The notes: generated by a model not told the origin, from the letters alone. DNA of 64,000 nucleotides from Panax quinquefolius (GCA_020205615.1 CM035171.1:122764893-122828892); one strand, 5' to 3'. Positions 47,721 through 61,343 are shown, counted from the first letter of the stretch. Numbers and translations: made by a program.

Positions 47721-50429
47721 CGCGACGCCCCCAAAATAGTATACATCACCCATTCCGAAATCACAATACACGGGTACGTAAACAACTACAACTTTATTAT
47801 TACAACAAGAAATCATGAGTTTAAATACAAATATTATCTTCTGCATAATATTTATACTCACATAAATCCTCATCACATTTATCGATACATTATTTTACAA
47901 AAATGGTGAGGACTACTAAACAATCCTTTCTAAAACCTTCATTCCATACCCCACTGCATCGCTATATTCTCGCCTCCCCGAGAAGAATGGAACAAAAGGA
48001 AAAGGGTGAGCTCAACTAGCTCAAGAAGAATATTACGACTAAGATAATATACAACAAATTATCGTTAGTCTTCAACAGGAAAAATTTAATAGTATACAAT
48101 AGACAACAAATTTTCAATCAATATTCGCAATGAAATAATAATTCATTGTAAGAGTTAAGTAGAGAATGAAATCTACTATAATCTATGATGAATTTAAAAG
48201 TTCATCATCATCTTTTATCCTCAGAACATCAATCAATATTCATCTCAATCAAATATTCATCTTTGCACTACAGCCAAAGATATTCATCACCATCATGTTC
48301 ATTTCAACACTGCTCATCTTCAGACTACAAGGCCAAAGATATTAATCACCAATCATGTTCATTTAAACACTGCTCATCTTTGCACTCATATTCTTCAGCA
48401 CATCTTTGCACACACAGCCAAAGATATTCTTCAGAATCATTCATCTTTGCACTACAGCCAAAGATATTCAATAATATCATCATTTAAGACCGAGGATGAT
48501 GAAAAATATTTTTAAAGAACGAATCCAAAGGAAACAAAAAAATGACAAGGATTAAGGATTAAGGATTCGTACTTGTTTTATCCATGTCCAACAATACCCC
48601 AAAAATAATCATAAGTGGTGTAAAATTCAAGAATGATCAAAACACGGATACAATCAAAGCTAGTATCCAAAATAGATATTTTGACAAAAAGAAGAAATTT
48701 TATTTTTTTGTGAATAGTGTCAGATACGTGAATAAGGTCAGATACGTGAATAAGCCCAGATACGCGAATAAGAATCCGACACCAAAAATAGATCCGACAA
48801 AAAGATTTAAATTCCACAAAAAATCATTTCACGCTTCACTTAATAAGACTCGTGAATAAGAATCGTGAATAAGAATCGTGAATAAGAACTCATGAATAAG
48901 AACTCGTGAATAAGAACTCATGAATAAGAACCCCCGATATGAAAAAGTTCCAAATTTGATAAAAACTTCAGATCAATATTTCAAAGATAATGATATCAAG
49001 AAATAATATCATTACGAAAAAAAATAATATCCCTTACCTCAAAGAATCAAGATTTCTAAGGAAAGGCTCAAGTGATGTCGAATGAAAACTACCGAAATAA
49101 AGAACTCTCAAAGTATCTAAATACTCACAAAATACGCCAATAATATAGAGAGAGAAAGAGAGAAAACTTTGTTTCGTGTGATTTTCAATTCTAACTTAAA
49201 TTTCTATTTATAGAAAAACGTTAGCCCACCAAGGCAGATTTCGACCAAGCACCGATGGCTTTTTACCGCTACTATTGCCACCCACCACATTTGAAATAAA
49301 ATTCAGCACATTTCTTCACCAACCACAAGTGGGGCCCACTCAATTCTAGAATTTTCCACCAAAATCAATTATAAACCTAATTTCCTAATCCGACACCTCT
49401 TAAAATTCATAACAAATCATTCGTGATTTTTTATTCGCTCAAAATTTGTGACATATACTCAACTTATGTATGTATAACATACCCAAAAATTACTATTAAT
49501 CCAACTATTTGATTAAAAATTATAACCCCCGCAATATATCTCAAAACCCCGATTTAATTTTTAATACCTCCAACTGCAAAAAATATCGATATAAAACACC
49601 TCAACAATAATTTCTTCATTTATAACCACATAAATAAATCCATCATTTATATCCACATAAAATAAATATTTCTTTATCATATGAATCAATAATTAATTAT
49701 TCACAAATAATATTACGTAATCACAATTATGACAACCAGCCGCTCCTGTGAGAGAGGGGCTTTCCGATAAGGATTTCTCCTCATCGCGCCGCAATTAGGT
49801 GACCAAACCTCTCCTCGATGTAACTTTCTAGACATCGCTAATAATGCTATCTAATAATATTATTCAAATAATATGAATTATCGATCCGATAATGGAGATA
49901 ATGCAAAGGACAATTATCGAACAACAATAATATAAAAATATCAACGCAAAGAATTATCAATCAATAAAATAAAATATCAAATAAGAATTCACCGTGAAAA
50001 TTATCGAGTAAAGCCTTTCACGTAAAGGATCAATAATTCAACAATACTCGTAATACCGCGCTATCGCGCAAACCACGCCAGACATCAGATTTTAACCACC
50101 GTATTCCAATGCCAATTGTAATAACTACGCCAGAAACCAACTACGCCGTTATTTTTAACCAACTTATATTTGTCGCTTTCTCATCCAATCGCTCACATGG
50201 GCCCACATATGGTCGGTCACCGTCGCATTTAATATTCCCCCGATTCCCCGATAATATTATTCCACCAAACGAATATTCCCCGACAAAAATGAATATTTTA
50301 TAACCACTTGCTTATTTTGAAAATATTTATGATTTAACCCTTAACTATCCACATTAATCAAATCAACCCTTACTATTTCAAAATAATAAATAAAGGAAAT
50401 TCCTTTTTATTTAAAAAAATTTGGTCTTA
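47721..50429 (-). mobile_element. Element B 5' LTR (right copy)
   Basis: It runs from GCGACGCCCCCAAAATAG to TTTGGTCTTA, with the outer CA lost. It is nearly identical to the left copy in AT-rich stretches and shares small markers with it (for example aatttcctaatccgac), so the two are a pair. The promoter TATA box CTATAAATAG is on the minus strand at 49,204-49,213. Confidence 0.85.
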
Positions 50430-52587
50430 TGTTCATCTCAACACTGCTCATCTTTGCACTACAAAGCCAAAGATATTCATCACCTTGGTCATGTTCATTT
50501 AAACACTGCTCATCTTTGCACTAAAAGCCAAAGATATTCTTCAGAAATCATTCATCTTTGCACTACAAAGCCAAAGATATTCAATAATATCATCATTTAA
50601 GACCGAGGATGATGAAAAATATTTTTAAAGAACTAATCCAAAGGAAACAAAATGACAAGGATTAAGGATTAAAGATTCGTACTTTGTTTTATCCATGTCC
50701 AACAATACCCCAAAAATAATCACAAAGGTGTAAAATTCAAGAATGATCAAAACATGGATACAATCAAAGCTTAGTATCCAAAATAGATGTTTTGACAAAA
50801 AGAAGAAATTTTTTTTTTTTTTGAATAATAGTGCAGATATCGTGAATAGTGCCGTGATACGTGAATAAAGTCTTGATATCGTGAATAAGATCAGATACAT
50901 GAATAAAGAAATCCGACACCAAAAGATAGAAATTCCACAAAAAAATATTTTCACGCTTCATTAATAAGTACTCGTGAATAAGAATCGTGAATAAGAACTC
51001 GCTGAATAAGAACTCATGAATAAGAACTCGTGAATAAGAACTCATGAATAAGTAACTCGTGAATAAGAACTCATGAATAATAACCCAGACATGAAAAAGT
51101 TCCAAATTTGATAAAAAATTCCAACCAATATTTCAAAGATAATGATATCAAGAAATAATATCATCCTAAAAGAAAATAACATCCCTTACCTCAAAGAATC
51201 AAGATTGCCGGAAGGAAAGGTCTCAAGTGATCTTTGAATGAAACTTGTACTAAAATAAAGAACTCTCAAAGTATCTAAATACTCACAAAATACGCCAATA
51301 ATATAGAGAGAGAAAGAAAAACTTTGTTTCGGTGTGATTTTCAATTCTAACTTAGCCTTCTATTTATAGGAAAATGTTAGCCGTACCAAGCAGACTTGAC
51401 TGCACTCCGATGGCTTTTTTACTCGCTACTATTGCCACCCACCACATTTGAAATAAAATTCAGCACATTTCTTCACCAACCACAAGTGGGGCCCACTCAA
51501 TTCTAGAATTTTCCACCAAAATCAATTATAAACCTAATTTTCGAATCCGACACCTCTTAAAATTCACAACAAATCATTCGTGCATTTTTAATCGGCTTCA
51601 AAATTTGTGGACATATACTCAACTTATGTATGTATAACATACCCAAAAATTACCACAATCCAACGGTTGGATTAAAAATTATAACCCCCATAATATATCT
51701 CAAAACCCCGATTTAATTTTTTTAATACCTCCAATCTGTAAAATACCGATAAAACACCTCAACAATAATTTCTTCATTTATAACCACATAAATAAATCCA
51801 TCATTTATATCCACATAAAATAAATATTTCTTTATCATATGAATCAATAATTAATTATTCACAAATAATATTACGAATCACAATTATGACAACCAAAGCC
51901 GCTCCTGTGAAAGAGGGCTTTCCGATAAGGATTTCTCCTTATCGGGCGCCAAGCAATTAGGTGACCAAACCTCTCCTCGATGTAACTTTCTAGACATTGC
52001 CAATAATGCTATCTAATAATATTATTCAAATAATATGAATTATTGATCCGATAATGGAGATAATGTGCGATGTGATTATCGAACAACAATAATATAAAAT
52101 ATCAACGCAAAGAATTATCAAATCAATAAAATAAAATATTGAACAAGAATTACCGTGAAAATTATCGAGTAGTGCCTTCACGTAAGGATCAATAATTCAA
52201 CAATACTGCGTAATACCGTAGTGCCATCTTTGTGCCACCACCGTAGACATCAGATTTTAACCACCGGGTATTCCAACAATCTTAATTCAGAATAACTACG
52301 CCGTTATTTTTAACCAACTTATATTTGTCGCTTTCTTCATCCAATCGCTTTCCGTTATGGGGCCCACATGGTCATACTTGGCCGCATTTAATATTCCCCG
52401 ACAAAGCATTTAATATTCCACGACCAAACGAATATTCCCCGACAAAATGAATATTTTATAACCACTTGTTTATTTTGAAATATTTGCGTATTTAACCCTT
52501 AACTATCCACATTAATCAAATCAACCCTTACTATTTCAAAATAATAAATAAAGGAAATTCCTTTTATTTAAAAAATTTGGTCTTACA
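50430..52587 (-). mobile_element. Truncated LTR (LTR3) abutting element B
   Basis: It starts abruptly inside an LTR at tgttcatctcaacactgctc and runs to GGTCTTACA. About the first 560 bases are missing. Its small markers (aattttcgaatcc, cattcgtgcattttt) match the solo LTR at 52,795-55,537 better than B's own LTRs, so it comes from a separate insertion of a near-identical subfamily. Confidence 0.8.
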
Positions 52588-52789
52588 AGACGTAGCTTTC
52601 TCTGTTTAATTTGGTTATTATCGGAGATTCGTGGAAGGATTTTCTCGAATCGCTACTCCATCGACTCAAATTTACTTCGGAAGATACAAAGTTCTATTGG
52701 AGCGAAGAATGTGAGAAGAGTTTTCAAGAACTCAAGAGAGACTTATTTCAAAGACTGCTTCGTTCGACAATACCATCTGCTAGGAGGGA
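52588..52789 (+). pseudogene. Element A reverse-transcriptase thumb fragment
   Basis: About 200 bases of A survive between two LTRs. They read GYYRRFVEGFSRIATP (52,612-52,660) and WSEECEKSFQELKRDL (52,697-52,745), the RT connection segment. The RT palm with the catalytic Asp pair, expected between 40,276 and here, is missing from A, so about 0.4-0.5 kb was deleted. Confidence 0.85.
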
Positions 52790-55542
52790 TTTGTCACGAC
52801 GCCCCAAAATAGGTATACATCACCCATTCCGAGTTGTCAATACATATGTACGTAAACAACTACAACTTTATTATTACAACAAGAAAACTGTGAGTTTAAA
52901 TACAAATATTATTCTTCAGACAATATTTATACTCACATAAATCCTCATCACATTTATCGATACATTATTTTACAAAATGATGAGGACTACTAAACAATCC
53001 TTTCTAAAACCTTCATTCCATACCCCGACTGCGTACTCGCTATATTCTCGCCTCCCGAGAAGAATGGAACAAAAGGAAAAGGGTGAGCTCAACTAGCTCA
53101 AGAAGAATATTACGACTAAGATAATATACAACAAATTATCGTTAGTCTTCAACAGGAAAAATTTAATAGAATACAATAGACAACAAGTTTCAGATCAATA
53201 TTCGCAGAAATGAAATAATAATTCATGTAAGAGTTACGTGAGAATGAAATCTACTATAATCTATGAATTTAATAGTTCATCATCAAAATTTTATCCTCAG
53301 AACATCAATCAATATTCATCTCAAATCAAACATTCATCTTTGCACTACATGTGCCAAAGATATTCATCATCGGTCATGTTCATCTCAACACTGCTCATCT
53401 TTGCACTACAGCCAAAGATATTCATCATGGGTCATGTTCATTTAAACACCTGCTCATCTTTGCACTACAGCCAAAGATATTCTTCAGAAATCATTCATCT
53501 TTGCACTACTCTGCCAAAAAGATATTCAATAATATCATCATTTAAGACCGAGGATGATGAAAAATATTTTTAAAGAACGAATCCAAAGGAAACAAAATGA
53601 CAAGGATTAAGGATTAAAGATTCGTACTTTGTTTTATCCATGTCCAACAATACCCCAAAAATAATCACAAGCAGTAAAATTCAAGAATGATCAAAACATG
53701 GATACAATCAAAGCTAGTATCCAAAATAGATGTTTTGACAAAAAGAAGAATTTTTTTTTTTTTTTTGAATAGTGCCAGATATCGTGAATAAGTGCAGATA
53801 TCGTGAATAGTCTTAGATACGTGAATAAGACCGTATACATGAATAGTAAATCCGACACCAAAAGATAGAAATTCCACAAAAAATATTTTCACGCTTCATG
53901 AAATAAGACTCGTGAATAGTAACTCGTGAATAAGAACTCATGAATAAGAAACTCGTGAATAAGAACTCATGAATAGTAACTCCGCGAATAAGAACTCATG
54001 AATAAGAACTCGTGAATAGTAACTCATGAATAGTAACCCCGACATGAAAAAGTTCCAAATTTGATAAAAATTCCAACCAATATTTCAAAGATAATGATAT
54101 CAAGAAATAATATCATCCGAAAAGAAAATAACATCCCTTACCTCAAAGAATCGATTTTAAGGAAAGGCTCAAGTGATCTTTGAATGAAACTTGTACTAAA
54201 CAAAGAACTCTCAAAGTATCTAAATACTCACAAAATACGCCAATAATATAGAGAGAAAAGAGAAAACTTTGTTTCTGTGTGATTTTCAATTCTAACTTAG
54301 CCCTCTATTTATAGAAAATGTTAGCCTACCAAGGCAGACTTGACTGCACACCGATGGCTTTACTCGCGCTACTATTGCCACCCACCACATTTGAAATAAA
54401 ATTCAGCACATTTCTTCACCAACCACAAGTGGGGCCCACTCAATTCTAGAATTTTCCACCAAAATCAATTATAAACCTAATTTTCGAATCCTACACCTCT
54501 TAAAATTCACAACAAATCATTCGTGCATTTTAATTCGGTTCAAAATTTGTGGACATATACTCAACTTATGTATGTATAACATACCCAAAATTACCATTAA
54601 TCCAACGGTTGGGATTAAAAATTATAACCCCGCAATATATCTCAAAACCCCCGATTTAATTTTTAATACCTCCAACTGTAAAATACCGATAAAACACCTC
54701 AACAATAATTTCTTCATTTATAACCACATAAATAAATCCATCATTTATATCCACATAAAATAAATATTTCTTTATCATATGAATCAATAATTAATTATTC
54801 ACAAATAATATTACGTAATCACAATTATGATAACCAAGCCGCTCCTCAGAGAAGCAGGGCTTTCGATAAGGATTTCTCCTTATCTGGCGCCATGCAATTA
54901 GGTGACCAAACCTCTCCTCGACGTAACTTTCTAGACATTGCCAATAATGCTATCTAATAATATTATTCAAATAATATGAATTATTGATCCGATAATGGAG
55001 ATAATGTGCAAAGGACAATTATCGAACAACAATAATATAAAATATCAACGCAAAGAATTATCAATCAATAAAATAAAATATCGAATAAAGAATTCACCGT
55101 GAAAATTATTGAGTAAAGGCCTTCTTACGTAAGGATCAATAATTCAACAATACTGCAATACCGCAATGCTTCTTGTGCTGACCACGCCAGACATCAGATT
55201 TTAACCACCAACGTATTCCAACAATCTTAATTCAGAATAACTACGCCGTTATTTTTAACCAACTTATATTCACGCTTTCTTCATCCAATCGCTTTCCGTT
55301 ATGGGGCCTACACATCATATACAGCGTCGTGCATTTAATATTCCCCGACAAACATTTAATATTCCACGACCAAACGAATATTCCCCACAAAAAATGAATA
55401 TTTTATAACCACTTGTTTATTTTGAAATATTTATGATTTAACCCTTAACTATCCACATTAATCAAATCAACCCTTACTATTTCAAAATAATAAATAAAAG
55501 AAATTCCTTTTTATTTAAAAAAATTTCGGGTCTTACATTTGT
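52790..55542 (-). mobile_element. Solo LTR (LTR4) inside element A
   Basis: The LTR (52,795-55,537; 2,743 bp) is flanked by TTTGT on both sides (52,790-52,794 and 55,538-55,542), and A's coding sequence resumes directly after it. Its start reads CACGACGCCCC, so the outer TGT seems lost. Sense is minus. It has the same tandem arrays as LTR1-3, including GAACTCRTGAATAA at 53,907-54,036. Confidence 0.87.
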
Positions 55543-55880
55543 CATCTACAGAATTCTTCTTGAGCAAAGGGTTGGGATGTGTTCTCATGCAACATGGAAA
55601 AGTTATAGCTTTATGCCTCGCGACAACTCAAAGAATATGAGAGGAATTATCCTACTCATGATCTGTAGAGTTGACAAATTGTTGTCTTTCTTGCACTTAA
55701 AATTTGGAGGCATTACTTGTATGGGGAGAAAGTGGAGATCTTTACTGATCATAAAAGCCTCAAATATTTCTTCACTCAAAAGGAACTCAACATGCGACAA
55801 CGACGTTGGCTTGAACTCGCTGAAAGATTATGATCATACCATCCAATACCATCCCGGAAAGCGAACGTGGTAGGCGTGAC
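55543..55880 (+). pseudogene. Element A RNase H relic
   Basis: After LTR4 the reading resumes with words of retroviral-type RNase H: QHGKVIA-like (about 55,588-55,612), YLYGEKVEI (about 55,716-55,745), [20 protein letters not shown] (about 55,740-55,800), then a YHPGK end (55,848-55,862). Frameshifts divide it into 60-98-codon pieces. In the live element it would remove the RNA template strand. Confidence 0.83.
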
Positions 55881-57200
55881 GCATCGAGTAGAAGATCATA
55901 TGCAATCACGAAAAGCGATATTGTTAACGCAGCGCCCATTTTGTGTGACTTGCAAAGGATGGAGATAGAGTTAAAGACTCTGGGGACGCGTGTGATGATA
56001 ATGCGAGTATACGAGTAGAAATGGACTTTAATCGATAAAGTTAAAGTCGCTTTCAAGCTACGCACCTAGAAATTGATGCGTATGAGGAAGAAAGTGCGAG
56101 AAGGTGCTATATGCGTAAACAAGAATCGATGAAGAAGGAATACTTGAGTCAACTCCGGACTTTGTGTTCCTAACGACCGATTTAAAGTATAATATCATGA
56201 TGGAGGCGCATAACAACACACCATTTGCAATCCATCTCGGGAGTACCAAAATGTATCATGATATTCGCCATACATTTTGGTGGAGCAATATGAAGAGAGA
56301 AATAAAGGTTGTTTATCTCAAGGTGTTTAACTTGTCAACGAGTTAAAGCGGAGCATCAAGTACCAAAAGGTCCATCACAACCACTTGAAATTCCAGAATG
56401 GAAGTGGAGCACATTACCATGGATTTCATCTATGCGCCTTCCTAAGGTTTCTCAAGGCATAAATGCGATTTGGGTCATTTTGATAGATTGACCAAGTCCG
56501 CTCATTTCTTACCGATACGAAACTTATACACTTGAACATCTTGCTCAGATGTACATAAACGAGATCAGAAGATCGCATGGTATCTTGGATCCATAGTTTC
56601 GATCGAGACCCAAGATTCACTTCACGATTTTGGGTTAGTTTGCAAAAAGCTATGGGCACAGACTTACGATTTAGCTCGATATATCATCCTCAAACGGACG
56701 GACAGTCGGAGAGGACTATTCAAACTCTTGAAGATCTATTAAGACTCGTGTCCTTGATTTCAAGGGAGTTGAGACAAGTTCCTACCATTGGTGGAGTTTT
56801 CCTACAACAACAACAGCTTATCAAGCAAGTATTGGCACGGCTCCATTCGAGCGTTGTATGGAAGAAAGTGTCGCTTCTCCGGATGTTGGGATGAGGTGGG
56901 TGAAGCAACGTTGTTGGGACCGGAGTTGATACGTATGACTACGGAAAAGATTCAAACGATCCGACAACGATAAAAACCTCACAAAATTGACAAAAAGAGT
57001 TATCTTGATCTTCTTCGAAAAGGACGTGAAATTCGATATAGGAGATCATCGTGTTGTTAAGAGTCGCTCCATGGAAAGGAGTTACAAGATTTGGAAAGAG
57101 AGAAAACTTAATCCTCGATTCATCTATTCCATTTTAATCCCTCGATCGAGTAGGAATCTGTGGCCTATATGACTCATTTTACCGCCAAATATGTCTCGTG
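55881..57200 (+). pseudogene. Element A integrase relic
   Basis: The order is that of Ty3/gypsy integrase: HTFWWSNMKREI (56,269-56,305) and CLTCQRVKAEHQVPKGP (56,319-56,372) from the HHCC zinc-binding domain, then MDF (about 56,419), SDRDPRF-like (about 56,596-56,615) and [14 protein letters not shown] (56,684-56,726) holding the catalytic D, D and E regions. LYGRKCR follows near 56,850. At least four frameshifts interrupt it. Confidence 0.85.
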
Positions 57201-57507
57201 TTCATAACGCTTTTCACATATCCATGTTACGTAAATATGTGAAAGACCCGAACCATATTATTGAGTTAGAACCGACGAAAATAGCGGTAAGATTTGACGT
57301 ATGAAGAGGTTCCTGCTCAAATTTTGATAAGAAGGAACATATTCTACGCCCGAGGTTATACCTCAAGTCAAAGTTTTGTGGAGGAACCACGATGTTGAGG
57401 AAATGACTTGGGAGTTAGAATCAAATGAAATCAAGGTATCCTTACCTCTTCGACATACCAGTATCGTACCCTAATTTCGAGGGCTTAAATTTCATAAGAA
57501 GGGAGGT
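57201..57507 (+). pseudogene. Element A chromodomain relic and polypurine tract
   Basis: Words LRKYVKDPNHIIELEP (57,225-57,272), EEVPAQIL (57,303-57,330) and VKVLWRNHDVEEMTWELES (57,366-57,422) mark the linker and chromodomain that follow integrase in chromoviruses. The polypurine tract AAGAAGGGAGGT (57,496-57,507) primes plus-strand DNA and abuts the 3' LTR. The domain is broken by single-base changes in frame. Confidence 0.83.
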
Positions 57508-60163
57508 TGTAAGACCCCAACTTTTATAAATACGTATGAATTTTTCTATAAATATTATTTTTGAATATTATGGAATAAATTTGATATAATGTTATAGTTG
57601 TGGATAATATTTATAAATTTTGCAAAGTATGCAAGTTGTTATAAAATATTCGTTTGGTCTGAGAATATTCTTTTGTTAGGGAATATTCGCATAACTACTC
57701 AATCATTGGTGGACCCCATTAATCGGAAGTATTGTCGTAGTTAAAAACGACAAAATTATCTTTCTATAAAAATAACGGCAGAGGTGTTACTGTTAAAACC
57801 GTTGAACTACCCGGTGGTAAAAGTACAAAGAATACGCTGGTCAGTTGAGTAGTACACTGCGGTATTGATTATCGATGCTTACGTAAGAAGTCACTTAGCT
57901 ATACTCAATTATTGCTACATGAATTCTTTGCGATCATATCTCTTATATTATTGATTCAATTATTGTCACAAAGATCATCTCAGATAATATGTTATATTAT
58001 TAATTGAGACGACAAGTTATAAATGATTAATAATTGTTGAAAGAGTAAATATGTGTTGATTAAAAATAAAATAATTTGTGGTAATATTTATTCAATCCTC
58101 GATGTATATAAAGAGTCCGTTATGAGACATTTGTGGTAAGTTTGATTATTTTATGGGGGCCCATATGTCATCATCTAAGAGTCCCTTCACAATAAGTAAT
58201 TACCTTCGTCAAATAGTAATTACCTTTGTGAATAGTAATTACCTTCGTCGATAGTAATTACCTTTACCAGACGTCGAACCACTTGTCGCTTCACATTACA
58301 AAGCGCCGAACCACTTGTCGTTTCACATTACAAAGCGACGAACCACTTGTCGTTTCACATTACAAACGGCCGAACCACTTGTCGCTTTCACATTACAAAG
58401 GCCAAACCACTTTTCTTTTCACATCACCAAATCGTTAAGCCACTTGCATTTTCACACGGCGGTGCTAAGCTAGAAATCTTCTATAAAGAGGGCCTAGTGC
58501 TTCATTATTTTCACTTAATTCATTCAAGCTATAGAGAGAAAGTATAGAGAGAATAAGAGAAAGAAGAAGAGTAGTATTTTGTTACTACACTATCGCAGAT
58601 TCAATCTCCTACTAAAAGTAAGGGGTGTTATTCTTTCTTATTCATGAAGAGAACCGTTGTTATTCCATCGCTTATTGTTACATTGGAATAACCTCAGTAT
58701 ACGTGGTTTACCCTATACTTGGTGACATTCTTCTATTATTCTCATGGAACATCCTCATCATACATGCGTTATCTGCCCTGGGACGGTTCCGCTTTTTATT
58801 ATTATTCTGTTGGAACATCCTCGCTCGTGTGTTTTACAATTCGACCGGTTCCCATTCTTTATTATTCTGCTTGGAACATCCTGCGTGTGTTTTTACACCG
58901 GACCGGTTCCGCTCTTTATTATTCTCGTTGAATATCCTATCGTGTGTTTTACACCGGATCTGTTCCATCTTTATTATTCTGCTGGAACATCCCAGCCGGT
59001 GCAATTTCAATTTCACCGACCGGTTCCGTTATTATTATTCATTGGAATAACTCGTCTATGCAAGTACCGCATGCATGGTGATTTCTTTTGTTATTCCATT
59101 CTTTATTATACCAAGTTGGTTAAAACTTTGACTTCTATACTCTATGAAATTAGTAGAATATCCTCGATATTTATGTTTCATCCAAAGATCTTTTCATGGA
59201 AATATTCTTCCGATCATTCTTGAATTTTACTCTACAAAACAAAGATCATATCGACAATTTGACGTTAATAATTCCCCGGATAAAATAATTCTTGAACTTG
59301 TTTTATTGAATTCTTATATCATTGTCATCATCCTCATGTTTATATTTTTTTTTTAAAGTCATCCATGGCCTGTAGTTCATAGATGGACTTGGTATGATTA
59401 TTACTCGCAGACTATTCGATTCGGTAATCACGACCGTAATGTTACAAATGATGTGGTAAAAATCCTCAAAGGGTCAGTAGTGCATTGATGGACGATTGTT
59501 GGCATGATCATGACCTTTAATGAATACACAACTATTCTCGCCCGTAGTGCATGAATAATTGTGGTCGATACTAAAGAATATCCTCGCCGAAGTAGTGCGG
59601 GGGATTCGATGATGTGGAATATTTATTAAAGTTTGAGTCTCGCTTATAACAAATGATGAAAACCTTTTAAAACCTAAAAGATAGTAGACTTTATTTTCTA
59701 CTGACTCTTTTAATGGATTAGATATTCTCGTCTTGTAGCTTAAACCGGTTGTTTATCAGATTTTATCGCTTTAACATTGTTGAAAGACTATTGATAATTT
59801 ATTCTCGCATTATCTTAGTCATAATATTTCTTCTCGGGCTAGTTTGAGCTCACCCTTTCTTTCACCGTTCTCTTCAGAAATGAGAATATAAATTTGGACG
59901 AGAGTGGGAAACGAGTGATGGTCCCAAGATAAGATTAGTAGTCCCTCACTATTCCGTGAAATAAAGTGTGATAATAATTGTAATGAGGACTCCTTTTTGA
60001 GTTTGTATAATATCTAGTAGACGATATTTGTATTCAAACTCACGCTTTATGTCGTATTGCATACCTACGCTTATGTTATGTTAGAAGTTGTATTTAAATT
60101 ACATGCACTACGTAAGTGGCGTACCCAAGATGGGTGATGTATACCTAATTTTGGGGCGTCACA
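57508..60163 (+). mobile_element. Element A right (3') LTR, full length
   Basis: TGTAAGACCCCAACTTTTAT to TTGGGGCGTCACA, 2,656 bp, beginning right after the polypurine tract. It carries the same arrays as the left copy: AGTAATTACC units at 58,190-58,262, 32-bp units with cgaaccacttgtcg at 58,268-58,430, and units of about 55-60 bp at 58,780-59,045. Its TATA region (58,481-58,490) has lost two bases relative to the left copy. Long frames here (up to 159 codons) arise from the arrays. Confidence 0.9.
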
Positions 60164-61343
60164 ACCGAATCCGATGTAAAAACACACGAATAGGATATTC
60201 CAACAGAATGATAAAATCGGAACAGTGTCCTGTAAAACACACATGACATGTGATGTTCCAACAGTAATAATAAAGATTTTAACCAGTCCCGTAAAACACA
60301 CACACGCATGGATGTTCCAAATGTAATAATAGAAGAATGGAATAAAAGAAGAAGATCACCAAGTATAGGGGATTCAGCGACATACAAGTTATTCCAATGT
60401 AATAAATAAGAATGGAATAACAAAAAAGTTCTCTTCATGAATACAAAAAAATAACACCTTTACTTTTAAGATACAATAAATAATATTCCCTACCTGTAAG
60501 AATCAATATTGGCAAAAGTGAAGTAGCGAATACTTTTCTTCTTTCTCTACATAGTTTATCTCTCAGTAGTTTGAAATGAATTCGTAAAGAAAATAATGAA
60601 GGAATGAACTTCATTTATAAAAAATAGAATGCATAGTAATTAATCCATGAACGGTCAGGATTGATTTACTTTAATCTGACGGTCCATATTTAAAGCAAAA
60701 TCTTTTAAATAAAATATAATATATTCTATTTATATAAAAACATTTTACTACGCAAAAACACTACGCAACACTACGCAAAACACTATGATAATAAAATATA
60801 ATATATTTTATTTATAGTAATAACTTTAATAAAGTATTTCGCTTTTATATAAAAGATGTTTCGCTTTTATTACGTTAATAATAATGAATAAAACAAAACG
60901 TCATTATCGCTTATAATAATTCATATTATTAATCGGCAATAATTGAATCAAACCGAAACTGACTTCTCATATAAGATCAATAATCAATACCGCAATTACT
61001 TACGCAACCACACGACATCGCATTTTACTTTTACTCTGGAGTAGTTCAACAAAGATCAACCAGAAAAACTTCCACCGTTATTTTAATAAAATATTTTTGT
61101 CGCTTTTCTCAATCCGATAATAATTACATTATGGGGTCCACTTAACGATCGAATAGTTGTATTTAATATTCCTCGCTAAACCGAATATTCCCCAATTATC
61201 GAATATAATATAACCACTGCATATTTTGCAAAATTTATAAATATTACCCACTACTATAACATTATATCAAATTATTTCATAATATTCAAAAATAATATTT
61301 ATAGAAAATTCATCTTTATTTATAAAAATTGCAGGTCTTTACA
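60164..61343 (-). mobile_element. Outer solo LTR (O), right part
   Basis: The sequence resumes with ACCGAATCCGATGTAAAAAC, continues the O tandem array (units with gatgttccaac and gtaaaacacac), and ends GCAGGTCTTTACA before the target duplication GCATG (61,344-61,348). It contains a stretch near 60,720-60,790 with repeated CACTACGCAA. Confidence 0.83.

Noticed and set aside
58625..59356. 141- and 159-codon frames that look like small membrane proteins
   Set aside because: They lie wholly inside A's right LTR and repeat with its tandem units (YYSxGTSS-like); produced by the array, not a gene.
34766..61343. Reading the whole block as one giant 26-kb LTR retrotransposon because GCATG flanks it
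   Set aside because: The two outer segments are the two halves of a single LTR, not two LTRs, and A's own primer region, coding order and polypurine tract define it separately.
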